Source: CBDBCK01 sp965203345 (GTDB lineage: Bacteria; Chloroflexota; Dehalococcoidia; Lucifugimonadales; Lucifugimonadaceae). Taken from it: DNA of 64,000 nt. A program made the translations under genes and the position numbers. The notes under the pieces were generated by a model, which saw nothing but the letters and a program-made list of their open reading frames with translations, was not told the DNA's origin and searched no databases. This document shows positions 26,203 to 35,648 of this stretch, piece by piece. How positions within the stretch are numbered: position 1 is the first letter of the stretch; every line of letters begins with the position of its first letter. The DNA is taken from NCBI GenBank assembly GCA_965203345.1, contig CBDBCK010000028.1, forward strand, positions 806,001 through 870,000. Direction: 5' to 3'.

Positions 26203-27717
26203 TCAATCAGAACGAGAATTGGGACGATATAGGATAACTTTGCGTCTGTTCTCACGCATGGCTTGAATATCTGCGAAACACTGTGCGGTCAGCAACTTCC
26301 CAAGATTTGGACTTTCATATCCTGTGGTCAGGTTGGCGGGTGTTTCTGGAACTATAGCAACCATACAAACCGTGTTCGGTCCACCCTTCAGCATTTGACC
26401 TATTGAATGGAGGTACCGCGGACCGTATCCGATAATGACCGGCATGCTCGTGCACCCGATTATTACTTTTTGCAACTCCGATATTTGGGCTTCGGTCTTG
26501 GGGTTTTCATCAAGCCATGCCGTTATAGCGACGTACGTGTCTTTGGTTGACTCTTTCTTTATCTCCTCTATAAGCCGCTCAACGGATGAAACCTCTTCTG
26601 AACCGATCGGCTCGATATTTTGTTCTAGTATAGCATTAGTTATCTGTTTTGCACTTTCAACGTCGGGCTGGTCAAAGGGATTTACGCCTATAGCGGCAGC
26701 GGTTGCAATAGTTGCGAACTGCCAGCGGAACATCTCCCCTCCGATTTCAGTAGAGTCTGTGACCACCTGTAAGTCGGGCGTCGTATCAATTGGTTTTATT
26801 TTGTTATGATGGTCACTTTTGTGATCTATACGTATAAACGTGCTACCTCTCGTTATTACGCATTCACCGTGTCGGCTCACTATAGGTATGACACCGCGCC
26901 CATCTTTACATAACGATTCGGCGACGATCTGTTCTATCCACCGTGCAAGAGGCCAGAGACGGGGTGAGAGGGTTATTATCAGCTTGTTCTTGTCTTCTGC
27001 GGCCGTACACAAAACGGCCGCCAGACGTAGTCCGGGGTTTGACTCTTCGTCCTTCATACAACTTCTAGCCATAGCAACGGACGAAGTAGCTATATATTTC
27101 ATGTCTAAACCTGCTAACATAAGCGGTAAAATACCCGCTATAGACAAAGCAGAAAATCTCCCTGCGACCTTGTCTGGTATTTCAAAGACATGGCTGAACT
27201 GGGCAGATCTTCGGGCGATAGCGGAATTCCTTCGCGTTACAGCTATGAACTCAGAATTATCGCCTGCTTTTGCCCTAAACCATCTTTCCAACAACTTGGT
27301 TTCGGTCGTGGTTCCTGATTGGCTCGAAATTATAAACAATGTATCTTCTAAGTCTAGTGAACGCTCCAGACGAGCTACGGAATCCGGGTGTATCGTGTCA
27401 AATATAGTTATAGGAACAACGGCAGACTTGCCCGATGCATCTGGGATAGAGGTGATGCCCGTGAAGGACGCAGCGGAAGCCGTACTGCCTCCCATGCCTA
27501 TAAGAGCGGTTCCACGCCGCTTTATCCGATGTTTGAACCGTTCGATTTCGGAGATGAGAGCGTGAAGGTTATTGGGAAGGTGTAGCCATTCGAGTTGAGG
27601 TTCTTCTTTTTTGCCCCGCTGAAACCAAAGATATCTGTCTCCCGCCCATATTCGGGACGCCGTACGTTCTTCAACAAGCCTGTTTAGCCAGCGGGTTTTA
27701 GGTTGTAGAGAATTCAA
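26203..27717 (-). CDS. glucose-6-phosphate isomerase-like SIS-domain protein
   Basis: A 504-residue protein with two SIS domains: GMGGSTASAASFTG near residue 75 and SSQSGTTTETKLLERWF near 131, the latter a phosphoglucose-isomerase hallmark. A later NPFDQPDVESAK segment also matches the isomerase family. The sequence resembles the isomerase half of bifunctional transaldolase/phosphoglucose isomerases more than classical Pgi, and it directly follows tal, so the two genes are probably a split version of that fusion. It should interconvert glucose-6-phosphate and fructose-6-phosphate. Start TTG 27717. Confidence 0.8.
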   Translation of the reverse strand: MNSLQPKTRWLNRLVEERTASRIWAGDRYLWFQRGKKEEPQLEWLHLPNNLHALISEIERFKHRIKRRGTALIGMGGSTASAASFTGITSIPDASGKSAVVPITIFDTIHPDSVARLERSLDLEDTLFIISSQSGTTTETKLLERWFRAKAGDNSEFIAVTRRNSAIARRSAQFSHVFEIPDKVAGRFSALSIAGILPLMLAGLDMKYIATSSVAMARSCMKDEESNPGLRLAAVLCTAAEDKNKLIITLSPRLWPLARWIEQIVAESLCKDGRGVIPIVSRHGECVITRGSTFIRIDHKSDHHNKIKPIDTTPDLQVVTDSTEIGGEMFRWQFATIATAAAIGVNPFDQPDVESAKQITNAILEQNIEPIGSEEVSSVERLIEEIKKESTKDTYVAITAWLDENPKTEAQISELQKVIIGCTSMPVIIGYGPRYLHSIGQMLKGGPNTVCMVAIVPETPANLTTGYESPNLGKLLTAQCFADIQAMRENRRKVILYRPNSRSD

Positions 27718-27729
27718 CTGTTGGTTGGG

Positions 27730-28845
27730 TTATCCGGCTTGAAGAGTTGCTTGGGTCTTTATTTTTACAGTCTCTATAAGCTCATTGAACGCTTTGGCAA
27801 AGGTCTCTATTCCTTCTAGTAGCAGTCGATCAGTTACCGTCTTGAGGTCTATTCCGTCTTCTTGGAGAGATATGAAGAGCTTGCGTGCTCGCTCATTCTC
27901 GTCCTTTTCGGGCGGGATGATATTAACACCCTGCATTACGGCTTGCAACGAGGCAGGTGGTAGTGTGTTGACGGTGCAGGGTCTGGCGAGTACTGATACG
28001 TACATATTCGGTGAGTACGCCGGGTTCTTTACGCTTGTGGATGCCCAAAGAGGCTTTTGGACATTGTTTGTCCTTACCCGTCTTGATGTCGTAGACTTTA
28101 GGTGATTGTGAGAAGCGTTACCGTGCAGGGTGAACTGCTCATATGCGAGCAGGGCGTTTGCGATTCCCGCCTTTCCTCTGCGAGGGTCGTTCTCTGGAAG
28201 TAAGGCGTCTATAGCTGTATCAAGTCTACTTACAAAGAAAGATGCTACTGAAGCAGGCGCGTTTTCTTGTTTTCTGTTGCGATCAAGATAGTCCGATAAA
28301 CCTGTGAGATAGGCATCAGATGCGGCAGCGTATGCTTGGGTAGAAAATAGCAAAGTTACGTTGACGTTTATACCTTCCGCTGTCAAGGCTTTTATAGCGG
28401 GTATTCCTTCAACCGTTCCGGGAACTTTTATCATAACGTTTGGACGGGATACGTTGCGCCAGAGCCTGCGGGCTTCCTGAAAGGTCCCTTCGGTGTTTCT
28501 TGCCAAGCTCGGATCCACTTCTATGGATACGAATCCATCCGTTCTATTGGAACTCTCGTATTCGTTGATGAATATGTCCGCGGTAGCGCGTATGTCTTCC
28601 ACCGCTATCCGTTCGTAGATCTCCTTTGAGGAAAGGCCTGCGTTAGCGTGTTCTATAACAGCCTGATCATAAGCGGTTCCGTTATTTATTGCCTGTTTGA
28701 ATATGACGGGATTGGATGTTACACCAGAAACTCCCAGAGACACCAGTGAAGCCAACTCTCCGGAGGTTATCAGTTTCCTGCTTAAAGAGTCGAGCCAGAT
28801 AGACTGCCCTGCACCTTTGAGTTTCTTAATAGCCTCATTATTCAT
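27730..28845 (-). CDS. tal: transaldolase
   Basis: A 371-residue TIM-barrel enzyme of the non-oxidative pentose phosphate pathway. Conserved segments: SIWLDSLSRKLITSGEL, GVSGVTSNPVIFKQAI, VSIEVDPSLARNTEGT and the Schiff-base Lys in NVMIKVPGTVEGI, then NVNVTLLFSTQAY. The long form (about 370 residues) matches the Tal type found in actinobacteria and in Tal-Pgi fusions. ATG 28845 overlaps the stop of the transketolase-RpiB gene (ATGAATAA), so the genes are coupled. Confidence 0.93.
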   Translation of the reverse strand: MNNEAIKKLKGAGQSIWLDSLSRKLITSGELASLVSLGVSGVTSNPVIFKQAINNGTAYDQAVIEHANAGLSSKEIYERIAVEDIRATADIFINEYESSNRTDGFVSIEVDPSLARNTEGTFQEARRLWRNVSRPNVMIKVPGTVEGIPAIKALTAEGINVNVTLLFSTQAYAAASDAYLTGLSDYLDRNRKQENAPASVASFFVSRLDTAIDALLPENDPRRGKAGIANALLAYEQFTLHGNASHNHLKSTTSRRVRTNNVQKPLWASTSVKNPAYSPNMYVSVLARPCTVNTLPPASLQAVMQGVNIIPPEKDENERARKLFISLQEDGIDLKTVTDRLLLEGIETFAKAFNELIETVKIKTQATLQAG

Positions 28846-31339
28846 TTTTAAAGTCCTTTTCCAATTTCAAGACCTTATCCACTCTTCTCACGTACCGTTC
28901 CTGTGAGTCGAATCGTGCGCGCACAAATGCCTCAACAGCTTCAAGTGCTACTTCTTCTCCTATAACCTTCGCTCCAAGGCATAGTACGTTCATATCGTCG
29001 TGTCTGACTCCTTGATCCGCCGAGTATGCGTCATGGCAAATAGCTGCCCTAGCCCCTGCTATCTTGTTTGCAGCTATAGCGGCGCCTACGCCAGAGCCAC
29101 ATACCACTATAGCTTTGTCTGTATCCCCGCGTGTGACTGCCTGTGCGGCGGCAGCGGCAAAGTCGGGATAGTCGTCTTCGGGATCGAACGACGTAGCGCC
29201 CAGATCTACAACATTATACTGCTGACTTATTAATCGTTTGGCTATAGCGTCTTTTAAGTTTATTCCGTGATGGTCAGCCGCTACTCCTATACAAACATTT
29301 GCTGTAGTACCATCTTGACCGTTCCGATTTTTTTGTAGCGCCTCAAGAGCCTTTTCGGCTATCTGCGAAGGCATAAACCCGAATTCTTTGTAAGCGTCTT
29401 TGAAAGGTGCAGATGTTCCGAAGCCCCTCATAGCTACTATAACCCCCCTTTCTCCAACATACTTATCCCATCCCAAAGATGAGCCCGCCTCTACCGCAAT
29501 ACGAGTTGGTATACGCGAAGGTATTACCCGTTGCCTATATTCCTCCGGTTGCTCTTCAAATAGCTCCCAAGACGGCATAGAGACTACCCTGACAGCGATA
29601 TTTTCACTCTCTAAGATGGTTGCCGCCTCTAATATAGCGGCGGTTTCCGAACCTGTACCTATCAGCACTATATCCGGATCTCGCCCTTGAGCCTGTTTTA
29701 CTATATAAGCTCCCTTTTCGACCTGACCCTTGGGCTGCTCCGTTGCTCCCAATGAAGCGAGCAACGGGGTTTTCTGGCGAGTTAGTACTATAGCAGTCGG
29801 AGTATTGCGTTGAACGGCTATCCTCCATGCTTCTATAGTTTCTGCCGCGTCGGCAGGGCGGATGGTAGTGAGTCCAGGTATTAACCTCAAGCTCATAAGC
29901 TGTGATACAGGCTGATGCGTCGGCCCGTCTTCGCCTACGCCAATTGAATCGTGTGTAAATACCCATATAGTCTTAAGACCACTGAGTGCACTTAGCCTTA
30001 TAGCTCCCCTCATATAGTCTGAGAAGACTAAGAAAGTCCCAGCATAGGGCAGAAATCCTCTATGCAAAGCTATGCCATTTGATATAGCCCCCATCGCGTG
30101 CTCTCTCACTCCGAAATGGATATTGCGCCCCTTTGGCGTCTCTGGCTGAAACGAACCCCTGCCCGGGACGAATGTATTGTTTGAGTGTGCCAGGTCAGCT
30201 GATCCGCCTATAAGGAAAGGAGCTTTAGCAGCTATCGCCTCGATCGCCGCGCCTGAAGACTGTCTCGTAGCGACCGGGTCTGAAAACTTTTCAGCCACCT
30301 TTTCAAGTAGGATGTCCCAATCTTCAGGTAACTCTCCCGCCAGGCTCCTCTCAAAAGTCTCGGCAGCTTTGGGGAACCAGTTGCGATACTTGTCCATTAA
30401 ACTAACCCACTCTAGGCGTTCTTGCGCTCCTTTGTGAACAGTTTCTGAGAAAAGTTTGTAGGCCTGTTCAGGTATGACGAAAGGCTTCCATCGCCAGCCA
30501 AGCGCCTCTTTAGTCAGTCTAGCTTCTTCTGCGCCCAATGGTTGCCCATGAGCGGACGCTTTGCCAGCTTTATTTGGACTCCCCCAGCCTATAGTCGTAC
30601 GGGCGGTTATGATAGTCGGTCCGTCGTGATTCCTGACCGCCTGCTCAATAGCTTGTGCGACGTGGTCTGTGTTGTCTCCATCTATAGGACCTATGGTATT
30701 CCAGCCGTATGAACTGAACCGCTTCAAAACGTCTTCACGAAAGGCCAGTTTTGCGTCCCCTTCAATAGTTATCTTGTTGTCGTCGTAGATACACACCAGT
30801 TTGTCAAGCTTATGTAGTCCTGCCAATGAAGCCGCCTCTGCTGTGATACCTTCCATGAGGTCGCCATCTGATACTATTGTCCACGTTCGGTGATTGACTA
30901 TAGGGAAATCAGGCCGGTTGTAGATCTCTGCCAGCATTTTTTCAGCAAAGGCCATACCGACAGCATTGGCGAATCCCTGTCCAAGAGGCCCCGTAGTAGC
31001 TTCTACACCGGGAGTCCGTCCGTATTCGGGATGTCCGGGAGTCATAGATCCTAGCTGCCGGAAGCGTTTTATCTCCTCTATAGGAAGCTTGTATCCACTC
31101 AGATGCAACAGCGCGTACAAAAGCATAGATGCATGTCCGCATGAAAGGACAAATCTGTCTCTATCTGGCCAGTCTGGGTGCTGTGGATCGTGTCGAAGCC
31201 GTCTCCATAAGGCAAAGGCGACTGGAGCAAGCCCCATCGGAGTACCGGGATGACCGGAACCGGCCGCTTCAACGGCGTCTATAGCGAGGACGCGTATAGC
31301 GTTGACCGATAAATCCAGGGCTGATTTATCGGAATTCAT
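28838..31339 (-). CDS. transketolase fused to ribose-5-phosphate isomerase B
   Basis: From ATG 31339 an 833-residue protein. The first part (about 670 residues) is transketolase, with GSGHPGTPMGLAPVAF, the thiamine-diphosphate motif GDGDLMEG-like IVSDGDLMEGITAEA, and THDSIGVGEDGPTHQP. After a short linker the last 150 residues are a complete RpiB: GVAADHHGINLKDAIAK, VCGSGVGAAIAANK, ARAAICHDAYSADQ and HDDMNVLCLG. One polypeptide would thus make ribose-5-phosphate from ribulose-5-phosphate and transfer two-carbon units. The frame opens at ATG 31384, just after a TATAAT box (31390-31395); the family alignment favours 31339. Confidence 0.9.
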   Translation of the reverse strand: MNSDKSALDLSVNAIRVLAIDAVEAAGSGHPGTPMGLAPVAFALWRRLRHDPQHPDWPDRDRFVLSCGHASMLLYALLHLSGYKLPIEEIKRFRQLGSMTPGHPEYGRTPGVEATTGPLGQGFANAVGMAFAEKMLAEIYNRPDFPIVNHRTWTIVSDGDLMEGITAEAASLAGLHKLDKLVCIYDDNKITIEGDAKLAFREDVLKRFSSYGWNTIGPIDGDNTDHVAQAIEQAVRNHDGPTIITARTTIGWGSPNKAGKASAHGQPLGAEEARLTKEALGWRWKPFVIPEQAYKLFSETVHKGAQERLEWVSLMDKYRNWFPKAAETFERSLAGELPEDWDILLEKVAEKFSDPVATRQSSGAAIEAIAAKAPFLIGGSADLAHSNNTFVPGRGSFQPETPKGRNIHFGVREHAMGAISNGIALHRGFLPYAGTFLVFSDYMRGAIRLSALSGLKTIWVFTHDSIGVGEDGPTHQPVSQLMSLRLIPGLTTIRPADAAETIEAWRIAVQRNTPTAIVLTRQKTPLLASLGATEQPKGQVEKGAYIVKQAQGRDPDIVLIGTGSETAAILEAATILESENIAVRVVSMPSWELFEEQPEEYRQRVIPSRIPTRIAVEAGSSLGWDKYVGERGVIVAMRGFGTSAPFKDAYKEFGFMPSQIAEKALEALQKNRNGQDGTTANVCIGVAADHHGINLKDAIAKRLISQQYNVVDLGATSFDPEDDYPDFAAAAAQAVTRGDTDKAIVVCGSGVGAAIAANKIAGARAAICHDAYSADQGVRHDDMNVLCLGAKVIGEEVALEAVEAFVRARFDSQERYVRRVDKVLKLEKDFKNE

Positions 31340-31477
31340 ATATTGCTCAGGAACGGATAATTCAGACCGTTTATACAAATGCATTGCGGATTATAATTTT
31401 ATTAGATGAATGGCGCGATGCTTACGGTTTTTGAAGACTTTTTGTAGCAAGAGAGGTGTTGTTGGGGGACGCCTAGT

Positions 31478-32839
31478 TCATCCCCGATTGCGAAAGTCTG
31501 GGGCGTGCATCAAGCATTCCGTAACCACGTGTGCATCTCTGAGCCGAGATGCTATCGGTTCGGCGTACCTGGACGTGAATATGGGTGGCGTATAGTTTTC
31601 CTTATCTACGTCATCCAGCATGATGCGGCTTGTAATGACGGTTGGGAGTCGTCGGTCGTGTCTATGCACAATTATCTGGTACAGTTTTTCTTCAGACCAT
31701 GGCGTAGAGCTTTGCGATCCTAGATCGTCCAATATTAGTAGTTCGGACTCTTTCATCTGTTCAAACATTCTGTAGAACTCTGTGTCGTTATCAGGGTCAA
31801 AGGTTTGTCGCATCTCGTCCAGCAGGTCAGGTGTAAACTTGAATACGCAAGGATGTCCGAACTCCATCTGTACGCCGACTATAGCGGTTGCTAAGTGGGT
31901 TTTGCCCACTCCAGTAGGTCCGCACAAGTACAGCCAGTCTTTTGGGTCCATTGCAAAGTCGGCTGCTGCCTGTTTGGCTGCTGCTAGAGACGCTATCTGT
32001 TCTTTGGTTGCGCCAAACCTACCGGATTCGGAAAAAGACTTGAAAGTGGTGTTTGTAGTCTGAAATTTGCGCAGATTTAGGTCCGCTTGAAAAGAATGTT
32101 GCAGTCCACTTTTTATATGTATAGCGGACACAAAAGAGCTGTCGTTCAGGCGTGCCTGCATTCTTTCGCCCAATGCTTCTAGACTCTTGCCGGCTACTAT
32201 CAAAGTCGGACTTCGTTCTGCGTACCGCTGTACCAGTATTCTGTCTATCTTTGACTCTGACCATGCGGAGTGAGTCTGTATGCCTAGGTCATCTAAAACC
32301 AGCAGAGGTGTGCTGAGTGCTACAGATTCTGCAGAGTAGTCTCCGTTTCGTATACGGTCCAGCATAGCCGGAACGGATTCGAATCTGGCGGGTTCTCCGC
32401 CCTGTATACGGAAGTTGACTACAGCCGCTGCTAGGTGAGTTTTCCCAATTCCTGGCGAGCCAGTCAGCACCAACCAGCCTGAAGGGGTGCAGGCGTATTC
32501 ATAAACGCGAGAACGGGCATTGTGGAACGACTCGGAATCTGAAATGCCGGAGCGTCCTTCAGGAATGGCGGATTCAAAGGTCATTCTAGCTAGTGGTCCT
32601 ATCCCAGAATATTCGATCAAGCGCGAAGTTTTATCTCTACCCCAAACCTCCTTCTGACATTCGCACGGCTGTATCTCCGGACTATCTTCGCCTGTGTTGA
32701 CTCTTATCCAGCGCCAATCGTCGCATATTTCGCACTTAAGACGTTCAGTGGAGACGGTTTCCGCGTTGCTTCTGCTTCTTCCGGTATTCTCGTATGAAGT
32801 CATCTCCAGTCTTCGCAGAATGTTGTCCATGCTTTCCAT
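31478..32839 (-). CDS. DnaC/IstB-like helicase loader with two tandem AAA+ domains
   Basis: A 453-residue protein with an N-terminal zinc-knuckle-like set (Cys 36, 39, 59, 61) and two DnaC-type ATPase domains in series. Domain 1 has Walker A GSPGIGKT (127-134) and Walker B LLVLDD (179-184). Domain 2 has GPTGVGKT (307-314) and LLILDD (367-372), plus a sensor-like TSR and SRL near the end. Ordinary loaders have one domain of about 250 residues. It lies downstream of dnaB and a DnaD-like gene on the same strand, so helicase loading is the natural role. Its start lies 95 bases inside the DnaD-like gene. Confidence 0.82.
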   Translation of the reverse strand: MESMDNILRRLEMTSYENTGRSRSNAETVSTERLKCEICDDWRWIRVNTGEDSPEIQPCECQKEVWGRDKTSRLIEYSGIGPLARMTFESAIPEGRSGISDSESFHNARSRVYEYACTPSGWLVLTGSPGIGKTHLAAAVVNFRIQGGEPARFESVPAMLDRIRNGDYSAESVALSTPLLVLDDLGIQTHSAWSESKIDRILVQRYAERSPTLIVAGKSLEALGERMQARLNDSSFVSAIHIKSGLQHSFQADLNLRKFQTTNTTFKSFSESGRFGATKEQIASLAAAKQAAADFAMDPKDWLYLCGPTGVGKTHLATAIVGVQMEFGHPCVFKFTPDLLDEMRQTFDPDNDTEFYRMFEQMKESELLILDDLGSQSSTPWSEEKLYQIIVHRHDRRLPTVITSRIMLDDVDKENYTPPIFTSRYAEPIASRLRDAHVVTECLMHAPDFRNRG

Positions 32840-33470
32840 GTGCTCTTCTCTCCCTCATACGTTTTAGGACAGCCGCTACGTAACTCCAATTACGGGTATT
32901 GGCTTCAACTGCAGTGCGTATTGCGGAGGCTATCTCCTGTTCCGTATGAAACGCTAACGAGTCTCTGATAGACTCAGCCACCATTGGGGTTATCTCCCCG
33001 ATATTTTCTTCGTAAGCCCTTATCGCCAAACCCTCCGCAGGTGGTGGGCCAAGATTTTGGCGGGTTTCTGGAGCGTAGGGCTCTTGCCTTTTCGGAGGAG
33101 AGGATGACCGCATAACAAGCCTTCGATTTGGCTCAGTATTTAGTAGATATTCGTCGTCTTTACTTCGTTTCCAGACTAGGAAAACTCCTTTGGACGTGGC
33201 TGCTGAGAGCGCTTTGCTTACCCTTTTTTCAAGCTCTATCCCCTCTGTTTGTAGCATCGCTGCTACTGTCCTATCTGCACAAAGCTCGCTTTGTGTAATG
33301 GATCGCCAAGTCCCTGCTTTTTTGGAATGTAGCTTCCATATAGTCCTCAAAATTATCTTGAGTTCATCTATATCGTGTATTTCCTCAAGCAAGCTGGCTA
33401 AGACAGGGCTAGGCACGGGCGTGAAATGGACTCCTAAAGGGAAGACGCTGAAGCTCTTTGGCGTTCTCAT
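32745..33470 (-). CDS. DnaD-domain primosome protein
   Basis: A 241-residue protein. The N-terminal part (residues 1-110) looks like a winged-helix DnaD1-type domain with ILRTIWKLHSKK and ALSAATSKGVFLVWK. The C-terminal part carries the DnaD2-like helix set: YEENIGEITPMVAESI and then AIRTAVEANTRNWSYVAAVLKRM. DnaD remodels origin DNA and helps load the replicative helicase in Firmicutes. Here it sits between dnaB (8 bases upstream) and the tandem DnaC-like loader, a Bacillus-like primosome set. The basic C-terminal tail is K/R-rich. Confidence 0.75.
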   Translation of the reverse strand: MRTPKSFSVFPLGVHFTPVPSPVLASLLEEIHDIDELKIILRTIWKLHSKKAGTWRSITQSELCADRTVAAMLQTEGIELEKRVSKALSAATSKGVFLVWKRSKDDEYLLNTEPNRRLVMRSSSPPKRQEPYAPETRQNLGPPPAEGLAIRAYEENIGEITPMVAESIRDSLAFHTEQEIASAIRTAVEANTRNWSYVAAVLKRMRERRAHGKHGQHSAKTGDDFIREYRKKQKQRGNRLH

Positions 33471-33478
33471 CTGATCAT

Positions 33479-34870
33479 CTAAGCATGAGCCGCTTGCCTA
33501 AGCTCGGCCGCTCTCGCTTCTGGAACTGAAGAAAACTTGCCTATCTCATCTTTTACGGCAAGGTATATACTGCCTATGGGGCCGTGCCGATGTTTTGCTA
33601 CTATCAGTTCGGCCAAGCCTCTCGGGTAGGGTGCTCCTTCGTTTGTCTTATTCCACTCTTTCTCGGACATCGTTCTGTCCACTCTATGTATGAACATCAC
33701 AATATCCGCGTCTTGCTCTATGCTTCCCGACTCCCTGAGATCTGAGAGCACGGGGCGATGTGACTGCCTATGCTCAATGGCCCTGCTGAGCTGGGATATC
33801 GCCAGGACTGGCACGTTCATGTCTCTGGCCATACCCTTTATCTGGCGAGATATCTCAGATACCTCCTGAACTCGGTTAGCGTCTCGTCTACCTCTACCTC
33901 CGTCTATCAGTTGCATATAGTCCACCACTACGAAGTCCAGACCCCGTTCCATCTGAAGTCTTCTCGCCTTGTTGCGCATTTCTACAACTGTCTGGATAGG
34001 TGTGTCGTCTATGTATATCTCGGCGGAAGAGAGCAGTCCGATAGAGTCCACTTTGCGCGCCTCTTCGTTGTCGCTTAGCGAGTGGGTGTTGCGGAGGCGT
34101 TGCATCTCTATATTAGATCGATTCGCTAGGAGCCTCGCCGCGACCTGTTCTACGCCCATCTCAAGACTAAAGACTGCAACTGTGTATCCATCAAGTGCGA
34201 CGCTGACAGCCATGTTAAGCCCTAACATAGATTTGCCTACTGACGGTCTCGCTGCGACCACAATCATATCGGAACGATGCAACCCCCCTAAAAGATGATC
34301 CATACTCGAAAATCCTGAGCGTAAGGGCTTCTTGTCATGTTCTTCAGGACTCTCGTCACCTTCTTTCAGCATAGAGCCTAGGCTGTCCTTTATATGCAGG
34401 AAGTCATGTAACTCGTGGCCTTGCCTGACCTTTGCCAGAGCCTCTTCAGCTCTGCCTAGAGAATCGGTTACATCCGCGTCGTTTGCGTATCCTATGTCGG
34501 CTATCTGTTGCGCGGCGTCTATCAAGCGTCTCATAAGAGAGGTTCGCTTTACGATTTGAGCGTAGTGCGCGATGTGTACTGAAGTAGGTATCTCTGCAGC
34601 GGTTTGGGTAAGATATGCCATTCCACCTATATTTTCGAGCAACTCTTTAGCATCCAGCTCATGTGCTACGGTAACTTGGTTTATAGCTTCACCTCTGGAA
34701 AATACAGCCAGAGCGGCTTCGTAGACTTGGCGGTTTCTCTCTCTGTAGAAGTCGTCCGGAGCTATTAGTCCAGAGACTGAGTTGATACCTTGACCGTCTA
34801 TGAGCAGGGAACCTATAACCGCTTCTTCAGCGGCTATATCGTGGGGCAGGAGCTTGTTTGTTTCGAGCAA
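33479..34870 (-). CDS. dnaB: replicative DNA helicase DnaB
   Basis: A 463-residue helicase. The N-terminal domain begins LPHDIAAEEAVIGSLLIDG, and the RecA-like C-terminal domain has Walker A ARPSVGKSMLGLNMA, SLEMGVEQVAARLLA, VVDYMQLI, the Q-loop ISQLSRAIEHR and the arginine-finger region LSDLRESGSIEQDADIVMFIHR. Length is normal (about 450). Start TTG 34870 begins the conserved region; the frame is open back to the rplI stop without a better start. Follows rplI, the common bacterial order rplI-dnaB. Confidence 0.95.
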   Translation of the reverse strand: MLETNKLLPHDIAAEEAVIGSLLIDGQGINSVSGLIAPDDFYRERNRQVYEAALAVFSRGEAINQVTVAHELDAKELLENIGGMAYLTQTAAEIPTSVHIAHYAQIVKRTSLMRRLIDAAQQIADIGYANDADVTDSLGRAEEALAKVRQGHELHDFLHIKDSLGSMLKEGDESPEEHDKKPLRSGFSSMDHLLGGLHRSDMIVVAARPSVGKSMLGLNMAVSVALDGYTVAVFSLEMGVEQVAARLLANRSNIEMQRLRNTHSLSDNEEARKVDSIGLLSSAEIYIDDTPIQTVVEMRNKARRLQMERGLDFVVVDYMQLIDGGRGRRDANRVQEVSEISRQIKGMARDMNVPVLAISQLSRAIEHRQSHRPVLSDLRESGSIEQDADIVMFIHRVDRTMSEKEWNKTNEGAPYPRGLAELIVAKHRHGPIGSIYLAVKDEIGKFSSVPEARAAELRQAAHA

Positions 34871-34912
34871 TCGGCGGATGAGTCGGTTGTCACACTGGAA
34901 GTAGACAGTATC

Positions 34913-35452
34913 TTACTTTGTGGAGGCTTTGTCGTTTTGAGGGGTAGGTTCTTCCTTTTTCTCCGTCTTATCTGCTGTGGGCTTTTCTACTTTTTGTTCC
35001 GGTGCTCCTTCTAATTTTATAGTTATAGCCGTTTTTGCCCATATATCTTCAACAAGTTTTACGGGCACTGTATGCGTACCAGCAGTTCTTATCGGTTGCT
35101 GGATAGACACATTTTTTCTTAGTACGTTTCTGCCGCAGACTTCAGACACCGCTTCGGCTATCATCACTTGGGTTATAGAACCGTACAGCTTTCCAGAGGG
35201 TGCGCCTCGTGCTTCTAAAATCACCCCGCTATCTTCAAGTTTTTTAGCTGTCTCAGCCCAAGATTGCATCTCAAGCTTCCTGCGTTCTTCAGCCTCTCTG
35301 CGGAGATCTTCCGCTTTTATAAGAGCCTGTTTTGTAGCGAGCACTGCTATCCCTTTGGGTAGCAAATAGTTCCTACCGAACCCTTTTTTTACCTCTTTTA
35401 CCTCGCCTGCCCTGGCCGTAGGCAGAGCGTCTTTTAAGAACAGAAGTTTCAT
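34913..35452 (-). CDS. rplI: 50S ribosomal protein L9
   Basis: A 179-residue ribosomal protein. The N-terminal RNA-binding domain carries the L9 signature GEVKEVKKGFGRNYLLPKG, then the long connecting helix, then the C-terminal domain with KLYGSIT. A charged, Lys/Glu-rich extension of about 30 residues (after LEGAPEQKVEK) makes it longer than the usual 148-150. ATG 35452 is preceded by CGGAG. Leads the replication gene cluster. Confidence 0.95.
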   Translation of the reverse strand: MKLLFLKDALPTARAGEVKEVKKGFGRNYLLPKGIAVLATKQALIKAEDLRREAEERRKLEMQSWAETAKKLEDSGVILEARGAPSGKLYGSITQVMIAEAVSEVCGRNVLRKNVSIQQPIRTAGTHTVPVKLVEDIWAKTAITIKLEGAPEQKVEKPTADKTEKKEEPTPQNDKASTK

Positions 35453-35648
35453 ATTTTTGGTTGCTCCGTAAATGTAAATTTCCAGTGGGTTGTCCCTTGT
35501 CCCTCTGTTTGAGCAAAAGGTAGAATAAGGACATTATGAGGTTCTATTTTAGATAGCACTCTCTCAATATTGTATGCCTTTGCGCCGCCTTTTGTATGGC
35601 GGCGCCTTGATTGATGTTCACGTAATCTATGCCAAAAGGGGTTTGAAA

